From assembly GCF_019320115.1 (NCBI RefSeq), contig NC_089595.1:110810461-110874460 (forward strand): DNA of 64,000 nucleotides, read 5' to 3'. Position 1 is the first letter of the stretch. Each line of letters starts with the position of its first letter. The DNA comes from Miscanthus floridulus. Taxonomy: Eukaryota; Streptophyta; Magnoliopsida; Poales; Poaceae. Made by a program: the position numbers and the translations under genes. The notes beneath the pieces are model-generated. The model saw only the letters and a list, made by a program, of their open reading frames with translations. It had not been told where the DNA came from and made no database searches. Positions 1-11,300 of the stretch are shown one piece after another.

Positions 1-308
1 CGTCCTCATCCTCTCTGTTCATCATGGTAGCTGCATAGGTAGGTTAGGGTTTTGGCTTGGGGCGGAGATCAGTGTGGGATGCCGGATTGTTCGAAGGGGT
101 GGAGGCGCACCCCTTCTCCTGGTGGAGGCGCGCCCCTCGTCCTTGGGCAGACAGACCCCTGCTCATAGGCAACCACGACGCAGGAAGAGGAGTGGACGTG
201 CTGCAAAGTTGAGATGAAGTGGCACTTCACTGGTTTTGCAATTGCGTTTGATTTCCTTGTAGAATGTTTAAATTTGACCATATAGTGGATCTATAGGGCT
301 GCAAAACA
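1..308 (+). other. Upstream/leader of the MULE transposase gene
   Basis: No coding region is supported here. The stretch precedes the first ATG of the MULE transposase gene at 309 and is probably its 5' untranslated region or subterminal DNA. The window opens inside the element, so the left terminal inverted repeat is not visible. The minus-strand open frame across 69-281 has no recognisable domain. Confidence 0.4.
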
Positions 309-3300
309 ATGTCTGAATTGGAGGTACTGGAAGTTCGATTTCATTTTAATGGGGAATTTGTTCTTGATGCGTCAAAGATGTTGTATTGCGATGGGGATTG
401 TGGAGTGTCCCACATAGAGAAGGACAAGATATCTATCCCAGAACTTGAAGGCCACCTATTGGATCACACAACTTTTCCTAGATCTGTTAGGATGTTCTGG
501 TTGCCATATGGTGCAGAATTGAACAGTGGAATGAGGTTACTTGTACATGACAAGTCATGTTTGGACATGATTAATGAGCTGGGAACTGCTAGAGCTGTAG
601 ATATATCATTGATTTGGATCATGTAGAACCTGTTGTTGAGGAACAAACTGTCCAAAATAGCTAGGGACAAATTTGTTCAGGGTGGTAACATGCTGTGTTT
701 GGAAGGTCCAACCCATGGTCAGGATAGTCTGAATGAAGAAGAAGCAGAAGATTCAGAATCAGAGAGTGATGGCTGTGACGCTACACGTTTCACAAGTGAT
801 GAAGATGATGAAGTTAGGGAGATAAGAACCAAATACAAAGAGTTTATGTTAGAAGTAAAGAAGAGAGGAGATATTCCAATGGACAACCCAATTGAGGTTG
901 ATGGCATACAAGGTGGAGATATTCCATTAGACAGTAATAATCAGGTCTTAAAAGGTGGAGATGGTGTTGAATACTTTGATTCAGATGGTGATGCATCATA
1001 TGATGAGGACAGTGATGGTGCCTTTACAAGAAGGAAGTGCAGGTTCCCAATATTTGACAGTTCTGCTGATACTCCACAGTTTGCATTTGACATGTGCTTT
1101 AGAGGAAAGGATCAATTGAAGGATGCTATAGAGAGGTATGCACTGAAGATGAAGATAAATATCAGATATGTGAAGAATGAGCAGAAAAGGATTAGGGCTG
1201 TTTGTAGGTGGAAAGGTTGTCCTTGGCTTCTATATGCTTCCCATAACTCAAGATCTGATTGGTTTTAGATTGTGACTTATAATCCCAACCATGCTTGTTG
1301 TCCTGAGCTTAAAAATAAAAGGTTATCTACAAGTAGGATATGTGAGAGGTATGAGAGTACTATCAAGGCTAATCCATCTTGGAAGGCTAGAGCAATGAAG
1401 GGGACAGTACAAGAGGACATAGGAGTGGATGTGTCAATCACAATGATTAAGAGAGCAAAGGCACGTGTAATGAAGAAAATAATGGATACTCAGAGTGGTG
1501 AGTACTCCAAGTTGTTTGACTATGCTCTGGAGTTGCAGCATAGTAATCCTAGAACTAGTGTGCATGTTGCCCTTGACCCAGAGGAAGAAGACCACGTGTT
1601 TCAGAGGTTTTACGTATGTTTTGATGCATGTAGAAGAGGATTCTTAGAAGGATGCAGGAGGATAATTGGGCTTGATGGTTGTTTCCTTAAGGGGCCATTG
1701 AAAGGTGAGTTGTTATCAGCTATTGGCAGGGATGCAAATAATCAGATTTACCCAATTGCATGGGCTGTCGTGGAATATGAGAATAATGACTCATGGAATT
1801 GGTTTCTTGGGCATCTTCAGAAAGACATCAACATACCTGTTGGAGCAGTAGGCTGGGTGTTTATAACAGACCAATAGAAGGTAAATTTCTGTCTATTTAT
1901 GTCAATTTTATGCAGGGGCTGTTTTAATCATTAAAACAAAATGTTTAAATCATTTGTGTCCATTTTATGCAGGGGCTGCTAAGCATAGTATCTACATTGT
2001 TTCCATTTGCTGAGCATAGGATGTGTGCACGCCACATCTATGCCAACTGGAGAAAGAAACATAGGCTGCAAGAGTACCAAAAGAGGTTTTCGAAGATTGC
2101 AAAGGCACCTAATGAGCAGTTGTTTAAGCATTACAAGAGTAAGCTTGCTGCAAAAACTCCTCGGGGATGGCAGGATTTGGAGAAAACAAATCCTATTCAT
2201 TGGTCTCGAGCTTGGTTCAGACTTGGATCCAATTGTGAATCAGTTGACAACAACATGAGTGAATCATTCAATAGTTGGATTATAGAATCAAGGTTCAAGC
2301 CTATTATTACTATGTTGGAGGACATTAGGATCCAGGTGACTAGAAGAATCCAAGAAAATAGGAGTAATAGTGAGAGGTGGACAATGGCAGTGTGTCCTAA
2401 CATTATCAGGAAATTCAACAAGATTAGGCATAGGACACAGTTTTGTCATGTCTTGTGGAATGGTGATGCTGGATTTGAAGTGAGAGACAAAAAAAATAGG
2501 TTCACAGTAGACCTGAGAAGCAAGACATGCTCATGTAGGTACTGGCAAGTCTCTGGGATTCCATGCCAACATGCTTGTGCTGCCCTATTCAAAATGGCAC
2601 AAGAGCCTAACAATTACATGAGTGCTTCTCACTTAAGACATACAAGAAGACATACCAACATGTACTGTAGCCAGTGGAACATGAGTCGGCTTGGCCTGTG
2701 TCTCCAAATCCCAAACCATTGCCTCCTAGAGTAAAAAAGATGCCAGGCCAACCAAAGAAAAATAGGAGAAAAGACCCTTCAGAGTCAGTGAAATCTAGAA
2801 CCAATTTGTCAAAAGTTGGTACTAAAATTAGATGTCGTTGCTGTGGAATTTATGGTCACAACTCGAGGACATGCTCTGTGAAAATGGTGTTTACTGAATT
2901 TACTATTTTCCCTTGCTGCACTATATTCATTCCTTACTCATTTTACTAACTTTGTCCGTACTGTACAACAGCAAGAACAAGTAGGGTCATATAATCCTCC
3001 CGCCACCAATGCAAGTCACTCAAGCCCATTGCAAATTGAACCTGCACAGTCAAAGCAAACTAAAGGAAAATCCATAGCAGCATCATCAAGTAAGAGTAAG
3101 ATGCCTGAGGGTTCATCATTTATACAGGTTAGTAATAATTCCGACATGTCCATGCTACAGCCTAAGTAAATTGTATATTTGCCTAAATTGGCTTTGCTGT
3201 TTATAGTCTGGCCATAAGAGAAGACTGATATCTTTTGGAGAGAGTGCTCAAGCATCTGCGAAGTCAAGTTCTCAAGCATCGGCGAAGGCATCTGTTGGAG

Positions 3301-3488
3301 GGAGTGCTTCTGTTGTCATTGAAACCAATGCTAGGACTGCTGGCTCATTTGCAAAGGCAACAATCAATGTAAAAGGTGGACGTGCCTCTGCAAAAATCCA
3401 TTCGACTTCACTTGGCCGTGGATCAGCATCAGGCCAAAGCAGCTCGTCCCAGAAAAAAAACAACAGAGCTGATGAATTCAAAGAATAA
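309..3488 (+). pseudogene. MULE (Mutator-like) mudrA-type transposase, decayed
   Basis: This is a DDE transposase gene of a Mutator-like element, with an inferred model of exons 309-1880, 1973-2886, 2972-3127 and 3207-3488, all with GT/AG borders and joining in phase. In order I see a PB1-like N-terminal part (309-620), an acidic linker, a MuDR DNA-binding part (about 1040-1265), the MULE catalytic core (IIGLDGCF at about 1660, FITDQ just before 1875), a SWIM zinc finger (CSCRYW...GIPCQHAC, about 2527-2580), a CCHC knuckle (about 2833-2875) and a Ser/Ala-rich tail. It is broken. TAG stops lie at 1266-1268, 1875-1877 and 2668-2670, each where Gln is expected. A one-base deletion near 2631 shifts frame between the SWIM and knuckle regions. 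Two compensating shifts probably flank 611-660, producing the apparent TAG at 624. It is not functional as read here. Confidence 0.88.
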
Positions 3489-3643
3489 GATGATGTAGCT
3501 TGCCAATGTAGTTTCAAAGCAGCAATGCTTTTGTATCACTTAGTCATAATGTCGTGAACACTTGCATTTGTTATGTCAAAACCATGAGCATGAGACATGT
3601 TAAATTTGTTTTTGCATTCATTTCTCATTGCCTCAAACAGTGG
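3489..3643. other. Intergenic spacer between convergent genes
   Basis: These 155 bp separate the 3' end of the MULE transposase gene from the 3' end of the convergent GRF zinc-finger gene. They should hold both 3' untranslated regions. I see no other feature. Confidence 0.5.
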
Positions 3644-4258
3644 TTACACAATGAGCCATATGCCACAAGCAATTACAATGCTAAAACAAATTAAGATTAC
3701 AATGCACTCTCGTTGTTCTCTAATAGTACATTTCAGTTCACGAATTTCTTGTTTCGCTCTCTGTCGATCAGCATACATATCATCCCATCGTCCAGCTGAA
3801 TGTTCGTACAGCTCCGACATGCTGTGCCTTATGGAAACTAGGTCCTGAATCACCCTTTTTGCTCTACCTTCAAAGTGTTCATCAATCCAATACTTGAAAT
3901 CACAAGGCTGCTCAACTTGTGAGCACGCCAGGAACCTTCTTCCTGTGTCTGGACAAAACCAACAACAACACAAAATTGGGGAGAATCCATGCCGGCATGT
4001 AAGCCCTGTCCTCACCAGCATCCCCTTTGAATGTTGTTCAAGCAGTGTTTCAAGCTACACCAAATCGACGATTTTTTATCAAAAATCAAATCAATCCCCG
4101 ATTCAAATCAACCCTAGCCCAAACGCCAACAGCTCTGTACTCACCTCCACTGCGCGCGCAGCTCCATGAGCGCCAGAACTCGACGCTCCGGGATCTGGCG
4201 CTACTCCCCTTATTGGCGTCGACCTTCTCCCTCTCCCCTCCCTGGATCCATGCTCCAT
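3644..4258 (-). CDS. GRF zinc-finger protein with coiled coil and C-terminal membrane segment
   Basis: The model has two exons: 4258-4145 (38 codons, ATG at 4256-4258) and 4054-3644. The donor is GTGAGT (plus strand 4139-4144) and the acceptor TAG lies just before 4054. The exons join in phase to give about 174 residues with no stop. The N-terminus is Ser/Gly/Arg-rich. A GRF-type zinc finger follows, with spaced cysteines, the GRRF signature, then C..F..W (CDFKYWIDEHFEG). Next come a charged helical stretch likely to form a coiled coil (WDDMYADRQRAKQEIRELK) and a hydrophobic C-terminal segment (IVILICFSIVIACGIWLIV). Function is unknown; GRF fingers are known to bind nucleic acid. It converges on the MULE transposase, in the position mudrB has in maize MuDR, so it may be an element cargo or accessory gene. 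It is intact although the transposase is broken. The Tekay LTR begins only 10 bp upstream of its ATG. Confidence 0.7.
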
Positions 4259-4263
4259 GGGGA

Positions 4264-4268
4264 TACAG
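4264..4268. repeat. Presumed 5' target-site copy of the Tekay insertion
   Basis: TACAG lies immediately before the TG of the LTR. The matching 3' copy cannot be checked because the 3' LTR runs into the assembly gap. Confidence 0.45.
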
Positions 4269-5514
4269 TGTAACACCCCGGTGTTACATTGTAATGTTTT
4301 GCTAAAACATCGCAGGAGCATCATGTATATGTGCATATGTGTGTAAATTGGAGTATAAATCAATATACGACATTTGAAACGTTTATCCGAAACGGGAAAT
4401 AAATGTTAAGTTTCATGTCGCTTTATATTGTCTAGTATTCTAAACGAATTGTTATCAAATAAAAATGATGTAGAGTGTGTATGTGAACTTTATTAAAATT
4501 TGTAGTACGTACTCAGTAGGCGACAATGGAACAAGTAAGTCGGAATTGGAATTCGACGCGAAACCGTTCGAAGTTTAAGTCATTTCGCGTAAGTTATAAA
4601 TGGGTCGACGAAGCCACTTTTGGTAATTTGTAGAAAACCCGTGCACGTCATCTGCTTCGGACAAGCCATCACTGACCATGGTCACCACTGTGCCTTGGTT
4701 GCCTGCCATCGCACGCAAGCACACTGCGCACGGGTCATGTCAGCTCTGCCTCACCGTCGCGTCGCGCGGTGCCTTGGTCACACTATACGCCGCCGTCGCC
4801 GCGCCGGTACTGCTCTCATTTACTCGCTCTGGCTGCACGCACGCGGAACGATCGCCTCACTATCTCCGTTGTTTTGTGCACGGGTACGTTGCGTTGACGA
4901 CCACGGCTGTGCCAGGCCATGCCACACTAGAGCCCATGTCTTCGATGAAGCCATGGCCAACGGTACCTCTTGCTTTCAATTCGACGTGACCGTAGAGCGT
5001 TAATGAAATTCGTCGCATCCTTGGCTCCGCGAGACAGCCAGCAGCTTGATTGACACCACCTTGCCCATTGTAGCACCTCACTGTGCTTCAATTTTGGAAG
5101 CACAGCTCCGCCTGCTCCATAAGAACGAGGTGAACTGCACCGTCGTCCATCCACTGAACTAGAGCATACCAGTTCAATTCACCGCACTGCTAGCTTCTCC
5201 TTCAGCTGTGTATCGCACTGCCCACTTCATTCAAAGCTCCACCGCCGTTTTGCATCTTCTTCGTGGCCGGCGGAAGATCGCCCGAGCAGAGCAAGCTTAC
5301 AGCAGCCAGCGGTGTGTTACTATTCATCTTAGCTTGCTGACATCATCATGACGTCACCCCTACATCACACGTGTTTGTGGCCGCTTTTCATGTAGGAAAA
5401 TAAAGCCGTAATACGTTGAAATACGCCTCTGGGGGCCACTGCCGCTGGCTGGGCCGCGCTGCTCGCACCCGCGGCCTGCCTGCGTCCGGCCTGCTGGCCC
5501 GCTGCCGCTGCTAG

Positions 5515-5608
5515 CGCTGGCCGCTGGGCCACGCCCGCTGCTGCCGCGCGTCGCTGGGCCGCGCTGGCCGCTGGGCCACGCCCGCTGCTGCCGCGCTGGG
5601 CCGCGCTA
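5515..5608. repeat. 47-bp tandem duplication in the GC-rich LTR block
   Basis: Two adjacent copies begin CGCTGGCCGCTGGGCC at 5515 and 5562. The same duplication is present in the 3' LTR near 14233-14326, so it predates this insertion. The open frames across this block come from composition and are not called. Confidence 0.7.
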
Positions 5609-6378
5609 CCGCGTGCCTGCGCCCCGCTGCGCTGGCCTCTGCTGGCCCACTGCCGCTGCCGCGCCCGCGTGCCCGCTCGCTCGCGCCTGCCGCGTCGCGC
5701 GCGCGTCTGCGCGTTGCTGGGCCTGCGCTCGCGCCCGCTGCTCGGCCCGCTGCCGCGCTGGGCCGCGCCCGCCTGCTGGGCTGTGTCGGACCGTGTGGGC
5801 CGCGAGTGAGGTTTCGTTTTGTTATTTCCAGCGAATTTGTTACTGCTTATTCAATTTAGTTTCAAGCTAAACTTCGATAATTAGTAGTAAATTGCATGGT
5901 TATCCAAAAATAGTGAAACCAGGTTCGTTAGATTCGCAAAAATACAATCTACTTATTAGTACAGTTAGATTGCAGTTAGCTATTATGATGATAGGTTCAT
6001 AAATTTTAATTAGCAAGCTTAGCATTATATAGATTAATAATTGTAGGAATTATTGTGGCAAATCGGTAATAGTTTTATCTTTGAAAATTTTACAGTAGGT
6101 TCACTAGGATATCGTGTACTTGCTGTAAATTTTATAGCCTTAGAACTAGTTGTTAGATAGAGTAGCTATTGCCTTTGCTTTATCGTATATAGCGTAAACT
6201 AGCATTAGGGGTAAGAATAGCTGTAGTTGCTATATCAATAATGATACTTCGAAATGGTTATCGGTGACAATAGGTAGCCTAGTACCGTGGTCGATATCCA
6301 TAGCTTAGTAGCTAAATCAATGTACTTTTATTTTAAGAGCTGCTGTTGTTATATTCCTAAGCATTGCATCATCATTTC

Positions 6379-6564
6379 ATGCATGTAGATCACGAGCTGG
6401 TAGACTTCGTGCCCGTCGTCGAGCCGGAGTACGATGAGGTGATCGAGGAGTACGAGGAGGAGATCTTCGCACAGGAGGAAGCCCAGGAGCCTGTTGGTGC
6501 TGACTTTGCTGACCCGGCACCTGCTCAAGGCAAGCCCCGGTGCATAACCCCTATTTTTAAATGA
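6379..6564 (+). CDS. Short acidic ORF inside the Tekay LTR
   Basis: A 61-residue ORF starts at the ATG at 6379 and ends TGA at 6562-6564. It is strongly acidic (EYDEVIEEYEEEIF) and ends with PAQGKPRCITP. I do not recognise a domain. I call it because a homologous acidic reading with the same GKPR end lies at the equivalent place in Tekay-like LTR B (21824-22066), and the GKPRC codons are also kept in inverted LTR C (24668-24682). If the R region begins upstream, it would lie in the retrotransposon transcript leader. Whether it is translated is unknown. The match could also be kept for RNA reasons. Confidence 0.45.
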   Translation: MHVDHELVDFVPVVEPEYDEVIEEYEEEIFAQEEAQEPVGADFADPAPAQGKPRCITPIFK

Positions 6565-7867
6565 TCACTGAATATATTAATATATGATATGCATTTATGT
6601 TACAGGTATTTTATGGAAACTACATGCATAGATATATCCACCATGAGTCCTACTAGTGCAGGTCGAGTAGCTGCTATGATCAGGATGTCGGTAGCGTGAG
6701 TAACCTGCCGTTACTCGCAAATAGGTGATTACACTATGATATCATGATGAAATAATGGAAAGGAAAAATGGTGACCGGACAGGGATGTGGATTTGGTACT
6801 GGTGGGTGTGAGGGGTTGTGTCCTGCGGCCAACAGGGCATAGCTCGGTTACACTTTTTCCCTGTCTGTGTCGATTAAGGACCGGTCGTTGCATATGACTC
6901 TAGGCAAGTCACAGACTATTGTCCCGAGCACATACTTGGGTATGGGCGCAGGGAAGACTTGCTGATCTCTTATCGCGGATACGGCTCTTTCTGGACCGAC
7001 TGATGGGAAGAGGAGGTGGTGGAGGTCCTTGCGCCGCACTGAGTCCGGGATTCAGAGGCGGGGGCTTGGAGTCCAAGTTTGGACGGGGACCTGGACACCC
7101 GGGTCAGGAGAGTGATGGGTTAGTCCTGCTTGTGCCTGGGGTACAAGCGGGGCGTGTGTCTTCGGGGCACCCAGCTGGGCACATTGATTCGCGAATCGCC
7201 GGGTTATCTGGTACGGCTTGTCTGCGGTTTAGCACCGTAGTAAGAACTGGAAGTGGAAAAGGAGAAGGAACAGTAACGATTGCTCAACTCTTGCTTGAAA
7301 GTAGCACAGGTGCTTATATAGATTGACTAGATAAAAACTTAATACGGCTGATGATAATAATGTATCAATAAGGACCCACTATTAGTTCTGCTTTTGACTA
7401 AAGAGAACCAGCAACCATAAAGCCTAGCATATTCCTTGGAGTCGGGAAAGTATTCCCACTGATCGGATAAGTCTTGCGAGTACATTGTGTACTCAGGGTT
7501 TATTTACCCCTGTTGCAGGTGACGCTTGAGGAGTGTCTTGTGTGGAGGATCCATCTGGTGGGCTCGGACGGACTCCTCGTTATCTTATCGCTAGATGTTA
7601 TCTTTTAATTTTCCGCTGTTTATCATTCCGAACTCTGTATTTGGTATTGTAATAATGTACTTTTCCGAAACTCTAATGTATAAGATGGACTTGTGTTGTA
7701 ACTCGTTTTCATTATTGGATCCTTGGGGAAAAATGTGGATCTTTCGGGCTCTCCCTCTGGGTGTGTCCGACGGATACCGCTCGTGGTAGTGGCTTTCGGG
7801 GTGCTTAGTGTCTGGTGGAAGACGAGCGCCTCCGTAAGTACGCTATTCCGGGTGGTTCTGCCATAGT

Positions 7868-7880
7868 TGGTACCAGAGCC
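7868..7880 (+). other. Primer binding site (initiator tRNA-Met type)
   Basis: TGGTACCAGAGCC lies four bases after the LTR end. The usual plant sequence complementary to initiator tRNA-Met is TGGTATCAGAGC; this copy has one transition. Confidence 0.85.
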
Positions 7881-8311
7881 AATAATGGTCATGAGTTCCT
7901 CACTCTTTTACAAAACTAAAAGTTTGACCAACAAAAGTTTTGCGAAAAGTAGGATGCGATTAAGTTAAGTTATATAAGTATAAGCCCTAGCTATATGGTG
8001 TATCTAGGATAGCGGCACTGGTTTTATCTAATCAGTTTTCTGCAGGTACACTGACTTACATTGCGTAAGAAATCGCTTAGTATACGAAAAGTGAGTGTGC
8101 GATGTGCCAAAAATGTTACGAACGCCGCTATATCCCGGCTTGAGTGAACGTATAGGTCAAAGCATGCATCATATAATAGCATCTTACTTGAACTAGGAAT
8201 CCCCCTTCACGTATAATGAAAGTAGTAAATTGGTAGAACTAATTTAATGAATGCTTTAATAAATGTGCTGCCATTTCTTTAATCTCTGGATCCTATCAGG
8301 AAGGTGTCCTA

Positions 8312-11300
8312 ATGGTTGGTTCGTCTCTCTTACAGATGAATCTGAGGTCCGGACGTGGGAGCACTAGTTCAGGAGCGGCCAACGAGGGCCATGGTGATAG
8401 TGCTCGGGCCTTTGAGCATGACAACAAGGGAGCTCAGGAGGTTCCACCTTTGGTTCCTCATCCTTTCCCGCCGTCGCCACCGCCTCCGCCGTTGTCCGCC
8501 GCGGAGGTCATGGTGGAGTTGTTGGCTGCTCGTCAGGAGTCAGCTGCTGCTCGTCAGGAGACAGCTCGTGCCATGGAGATTATGGCACAGGCCATCGCGG
8601 GTCTCGCCCGTGGAGGCCCCGGAGGCAACGGTGGGAATGGGGGTGGTGCTCGCCGTCCTGAGGGACAGTCCTCTTACCAGGACTTCCTCAAGACCCACCC
8701 GCCCACGTTCACACCGTCGGACGATCCATTGGAGGCGGAGCACTGGCTTCGCACACTGGAGCAGAAGTTTCGGCTGCTTGGAGTGGCCAATGAGCAGAAG
8801 GTGCACTTTGCGTCCCAGCAGCTTTTGGGGTCTGCAGGTGCCTGGTGGGAGACTTTCCAGGCCGCGGAGCTGCCGGATCACCCGACAACATGGCAGGAGT
8901 TCTCCACCGCCTTCCGTGAGTTCTTCATACCTGCTGGTGTTATCCACCAGAAGGTGACCGAGTTCATGGAGCTGCGTCAGGGGAGCAGGACGGTAATGGA
9001 GTATGTGACCCAGTTTAACCACTTGGCTCAGTATGCTGGTAGTCAGGTGGACACGGATGACAAGAAGAAGGATCGCTTCTTTCGTGGTCTCACTCCTGCT
9101 CTTCAGGAGAAACTGTACCTGGGGAACTATCAGACCTTTGGGGCTCTGATGAACGCCGCCATTGCTCTTGAGGGTTTTCAGCGGGCATCTCAGGCGGATT
9201 GGAAGCAGAGGAGGGTGGCAGCTAGATCCTCCAGCCACCCTCATACTCAGAAGGTGCAAATTGTTAGGCGGGGGCCCTATCAACCATCCGGCGGGCCTCC
9301 GTTCCGATCACCCCAGCAGACATCACATACTTCTGCTACTCAGTACAAGGCACCTCAGCAGCAGGTGCAGCCCCAGCAGACTCAGGGATAGCAGGTCCCA
9401 CCTCGTCAGGGATTCGGGAACAAGCCTGGTGCTTGTTTCAAGTGTGGCAAGGAGGGCCACTATGCCAGGGAGTGTCCTCAGCAGTAGACAGCTCAGCCGT
9501 CTCAGCCATCTGCAAATTCCAGGCTGATTAAGAGGACTTTCATCAAGAGGAAGGTGCCTAGCAGATCTGGTCAGGTTCACTTCATGGATGCTCAGCAGGT
9601 TGTGCAGCAGGAGACAGTCATGGCTGGTATGTTCACCATCGAATCCCATCTAGCTTTGGTGTTGTTTGATTTTGGTGCATCACATTCCTTAATGAGCATG
9701 GGGTTTGTAGAGCGGCACAACTTATCACTATTGGCTATACCGTATGCCTATAAGATCCGTACTGTGGGTTCTCAGATGTTCATCAACACCCGCACGGATA
9801 CAGTAAGTTTGGTATTAGCCACCCACACTTACCGTCTATAGTTCATGATAATACCTGGGCAAGGCATTGATGTTATTCTTGGAATGAACTGGTTGCGGGC
9901 GTATGGGGTAGTATTGGATATGAAGAGAAGAAGTATAGAGTTACGGCTTCCGTCTTCTGAGGATAGGATGTCTCTCATCATACCCTCAGAACTGGTCTTA
10001 CCTGTTGCTGCCCATGCTGAAGCCGTTCCTGATCTTACCTCCATTCCAGTAGTATGTGAGTTCCCAGATGTTTTCCCTGAAGATCTTCCTGGATTGCCAC
10101 CGGACCATGAGGTAGAATTCTCCATTGAGCTTGAGCCTGGTACTGCTCCTATCTCCAGGCGTCCATACCGCATGGCTCCGAGAGAACTGGCAGAAATGAA
10201 GAAACAACTGGAGGAGTTGATGGACAAGGGTTTCATCCGCCCAAGTTCTTCACCATGGGGTTGCCCTGCAATTTTTGTGAAGAAGAAGGATGGTACTCTA
10301 CGGATGTGTGTGGATTACCGCCCTCTCAATGCGGTAACAGTTAAGAACAAGTATCCCTTGCCCTGCATAGATACTTTGTTTGATCAGTTAGCGGGTGCCA
10401 TGGTGTTCTCGAAGATAGATCTCCGATCGGGTTACCATCAGATCAAGATCAGACCACAGGATATACCAAGGACAGCTTTCTCTACTAGGTATGGGTTGTA
10501 TGAGTACCTAGTGATGTCTTTCGGTCTCACCAATGCCCCGGCTTTCTTCATGTACCTAATGAACTCAATTTTCATGCCGGAGCTGGATAAGTTTGTGGTA
10601 GTTTTCATTGATGACATCTTAATCTATTCCAAGAATGAGGAAGAGCATGCCCGTCACCTCCGGATAATACTGACTCAACTCAGAGAGCACCAGCTGTATG
10701 CTAAATTCAGCAAGTGCGAGTTTTGGCTTGATCAAGTGCAGTTTTTGGGACATGTGTTGACACCTGAGGGCGTTTCTGTGGATCCCAGCAAGGTGTAAGA
10801 TGTATTGGATTGGAAGTCTCCTAGGTCTGTACACCAGATCCGTCAGTTCCTTAGGCTAGCTAGATACTATCGACGTTTCATCCCTGATTTCTCCAAGATA
10901 GCCCAGCCCATGACTAAGCTACTCTAGAAAGAAGCTAAGTTTGTTTGGAGTCCAGCTTGTGAAGAAGCTTTTCAGTCCCTGAAGACTTTTCTGACCACTG
11001 CTCCTGTATTGGCTCAACCCGATATTGAGAGGCCCTTTGATGTTTACTGTGATGCCTCGAAGACGGGTTTGGGGTGTGTGCTTATGCAAGAAGGGCGTGT
11101 GATAGCTTATGCTTCACGCCAACTGAAGAAGCATGAGGTGAACTACCCTACCCATGATTTAGAGCTAGCTGCTGTAGTTCACTCTCTGAAGATTTGGAGG
11201 CATTATTTGTTGGGCAACAAAGTGCATATCTTCACTGACCACAAGAGCCTTAAGTATATTTTCACTTAGTCTGAGTTGAACATGAGGCAAAGGAGATGGT

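Larger units (their letters stand above)
4269..7863 (+). repeat. 5' LTR of the Tekay element
   Basis: The LTR is 3595 bp, beginning TG at 4269 and ending CA at 7862-7863, four bases before the primer binding site. It starts with an inverted repeat (TGTAACACC/GGTGTTACA around CC). It then runs through an AT-rich part, a GC-rich block with many CTGGGCC motifs (about 4640-5810), another AT-rich part, a short acidic ORF (6379-6564) and a final segment ending GGTTCTGCCA. The first 1.8 kb repeats at 12987-14781. Confidence 0.9.
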
